DNA from: Drosophila persimilis | Lineage: Eukaryota; Arthropoda; Insecta; Diptera; Drosophilidae | Reading direction: 5' to 3' | Length of the DNA: 64,000 nucleotides | Assembly: GCF_003286085.1 (NCBI RefSeq) | Contig: NW_020825424.1 | Location: 1 to 64,000, forward strand | Part shown: positions 1-10,994 of the stretch, piece by piece | How the letters are laid out: each line of letters begins with the position of its first letter | Numbering within the stretch: the first letter of the stretch is position 1 | The notes under the pieces: generated by a model | What the model saw: only the letters and a program-made list of their open reading frames with translations | What the model was told of the DNA's origin: nothing | Databases searched by the model: none | Position numbers and translations under genes: made by a program

Positions 1-3000
1 GGTTACGTTTTCGCTTAAGTTATAAATTACAATGATTGACGTTGCTTTAAATATTCTCGAAATATGTGATACATGTGTGGCTATTTGTTAACTGAAATGC
101 AGGCCCGTGGCAAGTCCTTGCAGGGGAGTTTTTATGAAATATTTAAGTTTTGCCGGGGAGCGGCAAGGCTGCAAGCTGTCTGCTGCATCTCTGAGCAAAA
201 GTCAGTCGGTTGAGAAGGTCGGCGACAGGACATGCCTGGAAGAGGATACCCTGTCTAACGGAGGGCGGATAAATACTTTGAATCTTGCACCATGAATGTC
301 CTCCGCAAGGCCCAATGTTTATGGGCACAGCTTAGGCGCTTCGCCTGGACTTCTAGTCGAACAATCACAGGCGAGTCGACACAGGCAGTAGCCTTGCCAC
401 AATCGCCTCTCGCCTTTGGTGTGGATATGCAAATCGTTTATTTATTCAACTGCCATGTGGCCGTATATTCAGCCCAGCCTTGGGGCACTGCATAAAAGTA
501 TACAGTGTCCCCCAGCCAATATTCATGCTTGTCTGCCGTCAGATCTGGCATCTCTCGAATGAGTTTTTGGGGGACATTTGCAGACACAATTATAATGTGC
601 TATAATTTGGTTTAATGTACGCACATTGAAACTCTAACCGCAGAAACAACAACAGAACAAAACTCCCTTATTGCCCCCAAGGCCGCCCCCCCTACAGCTA
701 CTGCTGTGGCATTGCTCATACGCAGTGTGAGCCGGAAGCGGGGCCTGCGAGGGGGGCGGAGCGGGGGGGCCAAGGCCGGAAGGGACTCACTCCGTTGAGC
801 TTGTATTCGGAATTTAAATTTCATGCGGCTGACCAAGGTGCACTCATTGCTGAAACATTGAGTATTTTAAAGAGCACAGGACATGGCACATATGGCCATA
901 GCCTTGCCCTTAAGGGACTCTTTAAGGCCTGGCCGGGAGAATTCCTGTGGCTTGCATAACCACACTCCAATCGAAGAGTCCTGGCCAGGTTAAGCTATTA
1001 ATCGTTGTGTCATGTCCGTGCTTGTGGTAAATCCTTAGAAATACAGCTTAGATGTTTAGCATTCGGGAAGGGTGTGAGGAGTCGTGGGGTATGTATTGTT
1101 TGTGCTTCATGAAACAACAAAACGTTTCAATTGTGTCAAGCTTGTGAAATGCAACTCGAAAGTCCCCCCCCCCCCCCTGGCAGCAGAATGCCCATCAGTT
1201 ATACCTACTGGAGACAGGGGCTTATCGAGGTATCTCGGGGAAACGGCAACGTAGTCGGCCAACTAGGGTGTCCGGCGACAGACAAAACGCAAAGGAACGG
1301 CAGGGAGGCAATACATTTTCCGCAAATAATTGCGCCTTGTGAACCCAGCTGATGATGCTATCTTCGGATGATTTATACGCAGATATCGGATAATTTAAAG
1401 TTGGCCACTGTTGTCACCATGCCACCAGATAGGGGGCCACCATTCGGAAGAGAGAAAAAACCCGTAACATGATTTAAGCGACTGTCGATGCCCCGAGCTC
1501 GAGCCGGCACTAGTGCCCCTCCCCCCAGGCAGAGTGGATTGCGGCGACCGGCCACTGATTAGCATATAAATCAAGTGGATTTCAGCCTTCGTCTCGAGGT
1601 ATTAATTAGGGAAAAACAACAGCCCCAGGGCCCCCACTGAACTCCGAGGGAGGCCCAAGAAATTAACTTTTTCTTGTAAACTTAATAAAAAAGTTTCCGT
1701 TTCTCGGTGCTCGGTTCTTGGTTCGCTTTCTGCTTTTTTCTGGGTTCCGAAAAAAGTTTGGTCAAACTTTGTGCTTAAAATTCCATTTGGATACTATTGC
1801 CTCTCGATACCTAGTCGAGTGGAATTTGCTCGTTTGTTGTTCCGCTCCGCTCTTGTATTGTTTGCAGAGAGAATGGAGAATGCATTCCATGTGGATTTGC
1901 CACTTGCCTCTGCTTCTGCTTCTGCTCTGTTCTACTTCGCCCCAAGCCATCCATCAGTGGGCCCATCTAGGTTGGGTAAACTGCGAAAACTGGGAAAAAT
2001 GTAAAGCGCTTTCCACTTGAGGAAATTGAGTTATGCTGCAAATCCACACACACTCAAACCTTACGTAAAGAGACAGAAAGGTGCTTAGATATATTTCACA
2101 GGCGACAAAACTTTCAAGGAGGATTTCCTTTTGGGCTGCAATTAATTGGCGAGGCCCTGAGATACCGACTATGGAAATTGTAGTAAAATTAATCTGAAAA
2201 TATTCGACACACTCGTAAATATATTCTTACAAATTTAATAGATTTTTAATAGATTTAAATCTAAGTAATTTTTTTTTTTTTTATTTTTTTTTTATTACAA
2301 ATCAGCTTTACTTAAACTATGATCTAATATTAGTGATATTTACATTGGCTTACTACATATTTTAAGAGTTTAGTGATTAGGTTTATATACAAATTTTAAT
2401 GATGTGTTATTCAGCAAATTTTTGTATTTTTTATGTTCGATGGGACGTTTGAGTCTGCGTGGGGTCTAAGTAAATACTTTATTGACATGTGAGTGTTTCC
2501 TTTTCCCCTGAGCGAGAAAATCATGGAAATTTCGAAAGTCGCGTTTCCTGGCTTTTTGCCTGGCCCGGAGGGCAGCGGCTTATCCCCGGCACGGTCCTCG
2601 AGCTCTGCTCCCCCCCGGTTGTTGGCCAATTTGCGTCGATTTTTCGCCCCTCTATTTTAAGAGCCGTGAGGCCGCCATTTGACCGGGGGCCATTCAACAG
2701 AGATCCGTTAAACTGCGGCAGATTTGAAAGCCCGGACAAGATTTAATGAATTTATGTCAAGGTGCGAGGGAATGTCTCTCTCTCCCTCTGTCCCTGTCTC
2801 TGGGCGCTGGGCAGTGGACAAGTGTCGGATTTGGTCGCTCGTAGGAGACAGGACCTGTCAACAATAAAGCCTGAATGCCATTTTAATTGGCGCATCGGGG
2901 CGTTGGCTGCTGGTCGAAAAGGCGCGAATCCTTGGCAGAGAACTGGCTCCCCCAGGACTGGGTACGGGGGAGGGGGATGCTCCGTTTGGCCTTCAGTCCG

Positions 3001-3371
3001 TTGCGCACAATTAAAAGTTGTCCGCGATGTTTGCCCCGGACCCGGACCCCGGACCCGCACCCCAAGCCCAAACCCCAGCCCAAACCCAAGCCGAACCACA
3101 GCCAGGGTCCATTCCGGTCTTGGCCAAAAGTAGCAAAATGAGCAAAAGTTTAGTGAATTAAGTGCATCGGAGAATGGCAGCCCGTGACGGTCCCGGGGAG
3201 TGGTCGGCGACAGCTCAAAGGTCACGGGGTCCCGGGACAAACTTTCCATTGATTTTAGCAGCCACAAGCAGAGTGCAAGATTTCAGGGGAGATTTCAAGC
3301 CATAGTATGCCCTGAGTTTAGAGGATACTTAGTCGATCATCAGCCCACATTGATTCGGATACGGACTGAGA
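1..3371. other. Non-coding region upstream of the phosphatase pair
   Basis: I see no convincing gene here. The short open frames have no recognisable motifs and lie in simple or GC-skewed sequence. Visible features are a C13 run near 1165, AT-rich stretches around 2220-2420 with poly-T, and a C-rich tract at 3034-3088. It is probably intergenic or intronic sequence that includes the promoter of gene A just upstream of 3372; no clear TATA box is seen there. Confidence 0.5.
3034..3088 (-). other. G-quadruplex-prone tract upstream of gene A
   Basis: The plus strand has about nine runs of C3-C4 separated by 2-4 bases, so the minus strand reads as closely spaced G3-G4 runs with TTT, CTT or TCC loops. 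That meets the usual sequence rule for an intramolecular G-quadruplex several times over. It lies about 280 bp upstream of the start of gene A. Any regulatory role is inference. Confidence 0.6.
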
Positions 3372-4408
3372 ATGAATTTCGTTTTGTCGCGGCGAGTGCT
3401 GCGGATGGGCGGCTGCCAGGTGCTGGAACCAAACATATATAATGTCCGCCAACTGCTGAAGACCTTCGACACGATCGTCTACGCCGCGGATGGGGTGCTG
3501 TGGCGCCACGATCAGGGCACTCACGGGAGCTGCCGATACGTTCAATGCCCTGCGGGCGATGGGCAAGAATTCGTTCATCTGCACCAACAACTCGGAGGCC
3601 TCGTGCCGGGCCCTGAGCAAGAAGACAGACAGCATGGGCTTCCTGATAGCCGAGAACGAGATCCTCTCCTCGGCGCAGGCTCTGGCCGCTATATGCGAGA
3701 GCGGAAGTTCAATCGCAAGGTCTACATCGTGGGTGGGCCAGGGCATCAAGGACGAGCTGCGGCAGGTCGGGATCGAGAGTCTGCCGCTGGACTTGGCTCC
3801 TCCACGCAGGAGAACTCCATGGTGGACCAAGGTGCAAAAAAATGTACTTAGATGCGAATGTGGGCGCCGTGGCCGTCGGCATGGACTTGGGCCTCAATGT
3901 GCTGAAGCTGACCAAGGCCAGCATATACCTCCGGGACCCCAAAGACCCTCTTTTTGGCCACCAATCGCGATCGCGCCTTTCCAGTGGCTGCCGACCGTCA
4001 AGTGCCCGGGGCGGGAGTCGTGGTGGCTGCCATACAGGCGGTGGCGAAGCGGGCCCCGTTCACCTGCGGCAAGCCCAGTCCCTATGTCTGCTCCCATCTG
4101 ATACGTCAGGGTGTCATCGAGCCGGAACGCACCCTGCTGGTGGGCGACACGTGAGTTTCTCACTCCTATATGGTATTTTCGCTTACTTTCATGCCTTTCC
4201 CCCCCCCCCGCCCAGCATGTACACGGATATGCAGTTCGGCTACAACTGCGGCTTTCACACTCTACTGGTGGGCACTGGCGTCAGCAGTCTCCAGGATGTC
4301 CGCCATGCCCTGGCCTCTAAGCAGGCCTTTGCGTACCAGCAGATACCAGACCTGCATCTGCACAGGCTCTCGGACTTGCTGCCATTCATACCCTCCCGAA
4401 ACTATTAA
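3372..4408 (+). pseudogene. HAD-superfamily phosphatase copy A, frameshifted
   Basis: Two exons encode a relative of the Drosophila phosphoglycolate/4-nitrophenyl phosphatase (PGP/PDXP, HAD subclass IIA) family. Exon 1 is 3372-4150, the intron 4151-4215 (GTGAGT...CAG) and exon 2 4216-4408. The ATG at 3372 starts a frame reaching the motif I block ADGVLW. Downstream blocks are the CTNNSE motif near 3580, ILSSAQALA, the YIVGG block, GKPSP and the terminal GDT/MYTD motif that spans the intron. These blocks fall in different frames, because the copy has extra or missing bases near 3490-3540, 3736, 3795, 3830-3840 and 3942 compared with the duplicate at 5924-6657. At motif I the nucleophile position reads Tyr-Ala-Ala-Asp where gene B has Phe-Asp-Ala-Asp, so the usual catalytic Asp appears to be Ala. 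It is either a pseudogene or poorly polished sequence. Confidence 0.8.
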
Positions 4409-5723
4409 GGCCCCTACACCTGACACCTTACCCCTTACACCTTACCCTTAGACTACATTCATTACTTTAGACAGACAGATAGACACCACGCTCTTACGGC
4501 AGTACTTTTGATACCCCTCGCTGTGGGGGGAATGTATAATTGATTGATAATTAAATTTATGTGGCACTGGCGCGCCCTTTAGGGGGGATCCCGAGAAGGG
4601 TCCTGAGAGCGGTTAATACGATGTGTACCTATTATTTCTCGGTGCTGGGCTTGCTCTGTTCAAACAGTGCTTTTTGATTGGATCTGAGATCTTGGTTTCT
4701 GAGAAAACTCACAATCTAGTACTGGCTGTGTGGAATGTCAATTGTGGTTTGACTGTTTTATTGTTGTTTCAAAATATCACCTACGAGCAGTTGTAGTCCC
4801 GTGCTGAGCCATGTTCAAGCGTACCTGCACGGATCTGACCAAAATACCCAAGGAGAAGGTGCGCCAGTGGCTGACCACAATCGAATCGGTGATATTCGAT
4901 GCCGACGGTGTTCTGTGGCACCTGAACCGGCCGATCAATGGGGCAGTGGAGACCTTTAATATGATCAAGAGCTCGGGCAGGCAGGTGCTGGTGGCGACCA
5001 ACCATTCGGGTCTGCTCACCAAGGATCTGGCCGCGAAGGCGCACCAGTTCGGCTACGAGATCCAGGAAGAGCAGATACTGAGCTCGGCGCTGTCCGTGGC
5101 CAGGTTCCTCAGCGCGAAGGGGTTCAAAAAGAAGGCGTACATCGTCGGGGAGTCGGCCATTGTCGATGAGCTTGCCAAGGAGAACATCTGCAGCTTCTCT
5201 GTGGGCAAGGAGAAGCTGCTCAAGCTCATGGAACAGTTTGCCAAGCATATGTACCTGGATCACGAGGTGGGCGCCGTGATAATCGGCAAGGATGAGAGCT
5301 TCAATGTGCCGAAGATAATCAGGGCCAGTTCGTACCTCCAGGGGCCGAAGGTCCTCTTCCTGGGCACCTGTCTGGACACCGCCTATCCGGTGGGCAAAAA
5401 CCGGATGATTGTGGGCGCCGGTGCCATGGTGGCCGCCGTGAAGGCCATCACTGGCCGAATGCCGCTGATTTTGGGCAAGCCGAATCCCCTGATGGTGGAG
5501 CAGCTGCTGCAATGCGGCGTCCTCAAGCGGGAGTCCACGCTGATGGTTGGCGACACGTAAGTGGTCCGTCCTCCTGCCCCACCTGCTCTTACCTCACCCG
5601 CCTATTCCAGTCTCTACACGGACATTCTGTTCGCCAGCAACTGCGACTTCCAATCGCTTTTCGTGGGCACCGGCGTCAGCATCTTGAAAGAGGTGCGCCA
5701 GATTTGCAATGACGAAGGACACA
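3649..5723 (+). repeat. Tandem segmental duplication, unit 1
   Basis: This block runs from the middle of exon 1 of gene A through the A-B spacer to near the end of gene B. It recurs at 5904-7975 at about 98-99% identity, differing mainly by single-base indels. The 3' boundary is where the inverted A fragment begins (5720-5723), with 3-4 bases of shared sequence (CAC/CACA) at the junction. Confidence 0.9.
4409..4810. other. Spacer between phosphatase genes A and B
   Basis: About 400 bp of non-coding sequence holding the 3' flank of A and the probable promoter of B. It includes short GATA/GACA-like simple repeats near 4470 and an AT-rich stretch near 4540. No canonical AATAAA or TATA box stands out. 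The segment is duplicated almost unchanged at 6658-7061. Confidence 0.6.
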
Positions 5724-5734
5724 TTCGCATCTAA
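4811..5734 (+). CDS. HAD-superfamily phosphatase B with replaced C-terminus
   Basis: Two exons, 4811-5556 and 5611-5734, are joined across a 54 bp intron (GTAAGT...CAG), giving a protein of about 289 residues. Family motifs are in order: FDADGVLW (motif I, nucleophile Asp about residue 31), a VATNHS loop (motif II), the cap domain, GKPNP (motif III Lys) and GDT/LYTDI (motif IV acidic pair) across the splice site. Known PGP/PDXP-type enzymes hydrolyse small phosphate metabolites in the cytosol; the substrate of this one is not evident. The copy is cut after the ...NDEGH residues and ends in three new residues and a stop contributed by the inverted fragment of gene A. It lacks about 20 C-terminal residues still present in B'. 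Catalytic motifs are intact, so it may be active. Confidence 0.85.
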
Positions 5735-6113
5735 GTACATTTTTTGCACCTGGTCCACCATGGAGTTCTCCTGCGTGGAGGCCAAGTCCAGCGGCAGACT
5801 CTCGATCCCGACCTGCCGCAGCTCGTCCTTGATGCCCTGGCCACCCACGATGTAGACCTTGCGATTGAACTTCCGCTCTCGCATATAGCGGGCCAGAGCC
5901 TGCGCCGAGAACGAGATCCTCTCCTCGGCGCAGGCTCTGGCCCGCTATATGCGAGAGCGGAAGTTCAATCGCAAGGTCTACATCGTGGGTGGCCAGGGCA
6001 TCAAGGACGAGCTGCGGCAGGTCGGGATCGAGAGTCTGCCGCTGGACTTGGCCTCCACGCAGGAGAACTCCATGGTGGACCAGGTGCAAAAAATGTACTT
6101 AGATGCGAATGTG
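5720..6113. repeat. 394 bp inverted repeat (fold-back) at the duplication junction
   Basis: Bases 5720-5909 are the reverse complement of 5924-6113, giving two 190 bp arms around a 14 base spacer. The right arm is part of phosphatase A'; the left arm is an inverted copy of the same stretch inserted at the end of gene B. The arms match each other better than they match copy A at 3649-3860. That points to a recent fold-back event or a hairpin artefact of the assembly. Confidence 0.95.
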
Positions 6114-6657
6114 GGCGCCGTGGCCGTCGGCATGGACTTGGGCCTCAATGTGCTGAAGCTGACCAAGGCCAGCATATACCTCCGGGACCCAAAGACCCTC
6201 TTTTTGGCCACCAATCGCGATCGCGCCTTTCCAGTGGCTGCCGACCGTCAAGTGCCCGGGGCGGGAGTCGTGGTGGCTGCCATACAGGCGGTGGCGAAGC
6301 GGGCCCCGTTCACCTGCGGCAAGCCCAGTCCCTATGTCTGCTCCCATCTGATACGTCAGGGTGTCATCGAGCCTGAACGCACCCTGCTGGTGGGCGACAC
6401 GTGAGTTTCTCACTCCTATATGGTATTTTCGCTTACTTTCATGCCTTTACCCCCCCCCGCCCAGCATGTACACGGATATGCAGTTCGGCTACAACTGCGG
6501 CTTTCACACTCTACTGGTGGGCACTGGCGTCAGCAGTCTCCAGGATGTCCGCCATGCCCTGGCCTCTAAGCAGGCCTTTGCGTACCAGCAGATACCAGAC
6601 CTGTATCTGCACAGGCTCTCGGACTTGCTGCCATTCATACCCTCCCGAAACTATTAA
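5924..6657 (+). pseudogene. HAD phosphatase copy A', 5' truncated
   Basis: This copy holds the second half of exon 1 (open from about 5924 to 6400), an intron at 6401-6464 and exon 2 at 6465-6657 ending in the same SRNY-type tail as copy A. The frame is open throughout, unlike copy A. However, everything upstream of the ILSSAQALA block, including motif I and the start codon, is missing and replaced by the inverted arm. The ATG at 5949 is internal to the family fold. Without motif I it cannot encode an active phosphatase. Confidence 0.85.
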
Positions 6658-7061
6658 GGCCCCTACACCTGACACCTTACCCCTTACACCTTACCCCTTA
6701 GACTACATTCATTACTTTAGACAGACAGATAGACACCACGCTCTTACGGCAGTACTTTTGATACCCCTCGCTGTGGGGGGAAATGTATAATTGATTGATA
6801 ATTAAATTTATGTGGCACTGGCGCGCCCTTTAGGGGGGATCCCGAGAAGGGTCCTGAGAGCGGTTAATACGATGTGTACCTATTATTTCTCGGTGCTGGG
6901 CTTGCTCTGTTCAAACAGTGCTTTTTGATTGGATCTGAGATCTTGGTTTCTGAGAAAACTCACAATCTAGTACTGGCTGTGTGGAATGTCAATTGTGGTT
7001 TGACTGTTTTATTGTTGTTTCAAAATATCACCTACGAGCAGTTGTAGTCCCGTGCTGAGCC
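6658..7061. other. Spacer between A' and B' (duplicate of 4409-4810)
   Basis: Nearly identical to the A-B spacer apart from one or two single-base indels. It therefore brings a second copy of the probable gene B promoter upstream of B'. Nothing else is seen in it. Confidence 0.6.
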
Positions 7062-8043
7062 ATGTTCAAGCGTACCTGCACGGATCTGACCAAAATACCC
7101 AAGGAGAAGGTGCGCCAGTGGCTGACCACAATCGAATCGGTGATATTCGATGCCGACGGTGTTCTGTGGCACCTGAACCGGCCGATCAATGGGGCAGTGG
7201 AGACCTTTAATATGATCAAGAGCTCGGGCAGGCAGGTGCTGGTGGCGACCAACCATTCGGGTCTGCTCACCAAGGATCTGGCCGCGAAGGCGCACCAGTT
7301 CGGCTACGAGATCCAGGAAGAGCAGATACTGAGCTCGGCGCTGTCCGTGGCCAGGTCCTCAGCGCGAAGGGGTTCAAAAAGAAGGCGTACATCGTCGGGG
7401 AGTCGGCCATTGTCGATGAGCTGGCCAAGGAGAACATCTGCAGCTTCTCTGTGGGCAAGGAGAAGCTGCTCAAGCCCATGGAACAGTTTGCCAAGGATAT
7501 GTACCTGGATCACGAGGTGGGCGCCGTGATAATCGGCAAGGATGAGAGCTTCAATGTGCCGAAGATAATCAGGGCCAGTTCGTACCTCCAGGAGCCGAAG
7601 GTCCTCTTCCTGGGCACCTGTCTGGACACCGCCTATCCGGTGGGCAAAAACCGGATGATTGTGGGCGCCGGTGCCATGGTAGGCCGCCGTGAAGGCCATC
7701 ACTGGCCGAATGCCGCTGATTTTGGGCAAGCCGAATCCCCTGATGGTGGAGCAGCTGCTGCAATGCGGCGTCCTCAAGCGGGAGTCCACGCTGATGGTTG
7801 GCGACACTGTAAGTGGTCCGTCCTCCTGCCCCACCTGCTCTTACCTCACCCGCCTATTCCAGTCTCTACACGGACATTCTGTTCGCCAGCAACTGCGGCT
7901 TCCAATCGCTTTTCGTGGGCACCGGCGTCAGCATCTTGAAAGAGGTGCGCCAGATTTGCAATGACGAAGGACACAGCAAAGTGGACATGATCCCAGACAC
8001 CTATCTGCCCTCTCTGGGACACTTGCGGGAGTTCCTCTGCTAG
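7062..8043 (+). pseudogene. HAD phosphatase copy B', frameshifted
   Basis: This copy of gene B keeps the start (7062), motif I and motif II and the genuine C-terminal exon (7863-8043, stop at 8041). Compared with B, one base is lost near 7356 (CCAGGTCC versus CCAGGTTCC), one is gained at about 7681 (ATGGTAGGCC) and one at about 7808, just before the splice donor (GACACTGTAAGT). The frame is broken three times. B and B' are complementary: B is open but lacks the natural tail, while B' has the tail but is out of frame. Each indel is a single base, so sequencing error in a recent duplicate cannot be excluded. Confidence 0.8.
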
Positions 8044-8112
8044 ATCTGTCGATCATGAACACAACACATGAATGCATGCCCATCCATCTCGTACAACTTC
8101 TAAATGTAATGC

Positions 8113-8330
8113 TTCCGGTAATCACCGGATAGCACTCACGGGACACTGTCGAACTAAGAATTATTACGGGCCGGGGCACCTAGGCAATCGCCGGATAGTA
8201 CTCACGGGACACTTTCGAACTAAGAATTGCTACGGGGATCGGGGATATCGACAAGCATCGCCGAGGGTGCCTAGGCAATCGCCGGATAGCACTCACGGGA
8301 CACTGTCGAACTAATAATTGCTACGGGGGT
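8113..8330 (+). repeat. Imperfect repeats beyond gene B'
   Basis: A block of about 50 bp, centred on CCGGATAG...CTCACGGGACACT...CGAACTAA, occurs three times, beginning near 8121, 8187 and 8278 (spacings about 66 and 91 bp). It has no coding potential and leads directly into the DINE-1-like element. Confidence 0.7.
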
Positions 8331-8840
8331 CGGAGACAGGGTTAGAGAGAGACAGGGCGGAGAAAAAATGAAATTGTTTTCTTGATGCTGGCTATAATAA
8401 TAATACGATCCAATTCAGATTCTGCAGTCTAAAAGATATGGTCATTCTCTTCGTTTCTGCGTTTTTGGTTTTCTCGTATCGTCGAAATTGTGGATGCCAC
8501 AGATTTTCGTCCTTTGTGGAGGCGGAAGTGGGCGGGGCAAAGTTTTGAAATATTTTTGTAGCAGTGACATATCACAGAAGTCTGGATCCAAAACATCGTT
8601 GCTCTAGCTCTTATAGTCTTTGAGCATTAGGCGCTGAAGGGGACGGACAGACGGACAGACGGACGGACGGACAGACGGACAGACGGACAGACAGACATGG
8701 CTTAATCGACTCGGCTATTGATGCTGATCAAGAATATATATACTTTATGGGGTCGGAAACGATTCCTTCTGGACGTTACACACATCCATTTTCACCACAA
8801 ATCTAATATACCCCAATACTCATTTTGAGTATCGGGTATA
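8331..8840 (+). mobile_element. DINE-1/mini-me-type element, 5' truncated
   Basis: The segment matches the 3' halves of the elements at 51828-52930 and 55298-56062. It has the (GGAC/AGAC)n microsatellite at about 8642-8695, the block reading ATCGACTCGGCTATTGATGC, a short TA-rich tract and the shared terminus GAGTATCGGGTATA. DINE-1/INE-1/mini-me elements are non-autonomous Helentron-related repeats with exactly such a GTCY microsatellite. The family assignment is from this pattern; no protein is encoded. Confidence 0.75.
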
Positions 8841-10648
8841 ACGAGTAGCAGGGAATCGGGACTGTACTATGCCAGTCGGAACCATTAGGCCAATAATAGC
8901 TGTATATCTCTGTAAAACCGCCCGTGAGGTCGACCATTATTCACGTACAGCGAGGCTGGCTTCCCTAACCTCCCTAGCCATAGCGTCAACACGTGGCCGC
9001 CGCGCCCACACGAGGAGGAGAGCGCCGCGGCAAGACGGCAGAGAAAGGGAACCGAGCCGAAGCTGGGTAGAAATCGCTGGAGAGAGAGCGACACGGGCGC
9101 GGCGAGCAGCGCGTCGTGAGCGGTAGAGGCCGAGTGAGCGTCGGAATCCTCCCGAAGACCAACCAGCCCGGCTATATATTTCGTACCCAGACCCAGAAGA
9201 GGATAGCAAATGCCCGGCCCTCGGCGCGAGCAGTCATTCAATGAACGGTCTTCAGCGCGATCATTCAATGCCCGGCCTACAAAATAGCCGAGAGTAAACG
9301 CCCGACCTTCAATGTGATCAGTCAGCGGATCCCACTTTGGGTGTCCCACCCCAAGCGTGATTTAAGTGGGGGGATTATGTAGTGCGCTTGTTGTAAGAAA
9401 AAAAATTGTTTGCATCGACGTCTTAATTTTCCCTAAAATTATGCTACGCGAATAGGCTAAGTCTTCTGTTGGGTTCAAGAAAGCTAAGCTTTTAACACGC
9501 CATATTATTTATTATATTATTTCTTTTGGCTGACGTTTTAATCGGCCTCTTCCTCCCACTGTCATTTTGACAAATCGGAAAGAAAAAGGGAAGAACGATG
9601 GATGAGGCCTTGATTTCCGGGAAAAGCAGCTCGCTCTCTCCTCATGGTATCCGAACAGTACGGACGTACTTATCCAGCTCTCAAGAAAAAAATTTAATAA
9701 AAGTTAAAAATCAAATAAAAGTTCTCCGTAGATCAGCACGATCCGCCGGCCTTTCGAAAGCAAGACCCCATCCACCCAGTAGAGAAATCAATCCCCCATC
9801 CACTGTGCAGAGGATGGTGCAGTTTTTTCCGACGATCGCCCCAAAGCGGGCCACCGTAGAGTTGGGACGCTCCCCCCAACGCCCCAACGCCCTCCACCAA
9901 AGCGGTCCACCGTAGAGTTGGGAAACTCCACCTAAAGCCCCAACGCCATCCACCACATCGAGCCCTTCAGCAGTTCCCGAGCTTCAGCGCCGACAGAGAG
10001 CGGCCCCTCAGCCGTTTCCGAGCTTTAGCGCCGGCAGCAGCGAGCTCTTCGCCGCCCCAACGCGAGTCGTCGCGACCGAGAGTGGTCCATCCAGCCACCG
10101 GGCCAAGAGCCCTAAACAAAAAGTGCCAAGTGATCTTCCTTGCTAATGACAAGGAATAACCAGACTCGTCCAATAAAAAAGAGACCCTGACCCGAATTTT
10201 TTTGTCACCGTGCTTCGCCCTAACCTAAATGTCAGATCATGGCATGTGCAGGTTAAGTGTATTAAATAAACCCCAACGGAACGGGCAGAACTCGTATGAA
10301 CCTCTTTGTGGCCCATTGTGCATTTACTCCCAAAGAACATATATGCGCTTGTTAGGCCGTTGCCCCTTTTGCCCGTGAAACGAAACCAGCTGCTTGGAGC
10401 TTTTTCCGTGCGCCTACACCTTGGTCTATGTATCAAGACCTACCCCCATCGAACCTGAATAAACGAATATATATTGAATAAAGAATAATATATAGAAGTT
10501 AAATATGGAATAATTTGATTTATGCTCTATATATGCCCAAAAAAAAGTCCCTAAACAAAAAGAAAAAGAAAAGATCAAGATAATCCGGTGTTAGCCGTGG
10601 TCATGCGTGTCCATGTGTGTGTGCTCTCTCTCTAAAACTTACAGGTAT
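8841..10648. other. Unassigned GC-rich, internally repetitive segment
   Basis: No convincing gene is seen. It has a TATATAT near 9171, motif-like repetition of CCCGRCCTTC...GATCATTCAATG around 9205-9325, and an imperfect repeat of about 60 bp centred on CACCGTAGAGTTGGGA (near 9850 and 9910). It also has AATAAA-like signals near 10169 and 10460-10490. The combination of TATA, repeats and polyadenylation signal suggests an old LTR or leader, but I could not pair termini. It abuts the truncated end of the first BEL-1 LTR. Confidence 0.35.
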
Positions 10649-10966
10649 ATTAGAAGAGTTTTTCTAATCAGTTACCGAAAACTTTGGGTGGCTGTAATTT
10701 AAATTATTTATTTGGCGGGGCGAAAAACTTGATACGCTCGATCTATTTCAAGGTTGGCGAACAACTATATTTTCTTCACAATTCAAATCTCTTACTCTAG
10801 CTATCCTACGGTGGCAAAGCGGGGCGAATTCGCCAAGAGCGAGAGAGCGAGCTTTTATTGCGCTCCCGCTTTGCCCTAGCCTAACTTACACTAGACTTCA
10901 TAATTCATAATTCATAATTCCATCTATAACTAATAATTGTGGCCATGGATGGAAGGTCACGCAACA
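10649..10966 (-). repeat. BEL-1 LTR1 (3' LTR of unit 1)
   Basis: About 318 bp, nearly identical to LTR2 and LTR3. On the minus strand it starts TGTTGCGTGACC. It contains the strongly conserved block 10806-10899, which has 11 bp inverted arms (10813-10823 and 10865-10875), a perfect 12 bp palindrome GGCGAATTCGCC (10823-10834) and a minus-strand AATAAA (10854-10859). The outer TGAAAA end found in the other LTRs is missing. Confidence 0.85.
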
Positions 10967-10994
10967 CCGGCCCCGTTGAACGCCTGCATCGGCT

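Larger units (their letters stand above)
5904..7975 (+). repeat. Tandem segmental duplication, unit 2
   Basis: Second copy of 3649-5723. It carries the 3' part of A (A'), the spacer and almost all of B (B'), and then runs on past 7975 into the genuine 3' end of gene B, which unit 1 lost. Confidence 0.9.

Noticed and set aside
5676-6089. Minus- and plus-strand frames across the palindrome as new genes
   Set aside because: They are the two strands of the same inverted phosphatase fragment in a non-native frame.
8642-8695. (GGAC/AGAC)n arrays as CRISPR-like or satellite arrays
   Set aside because: They are short tetranucleotide tracts inside repeated DINE-1/mini-me elements with no spacers.
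8869-9126. Arg-rich open frame in the GC-rich unassigned segment
   Set aside because: Composition-driven, with no motif and no conserved partner in the window; more likely LTR or leader sequence.
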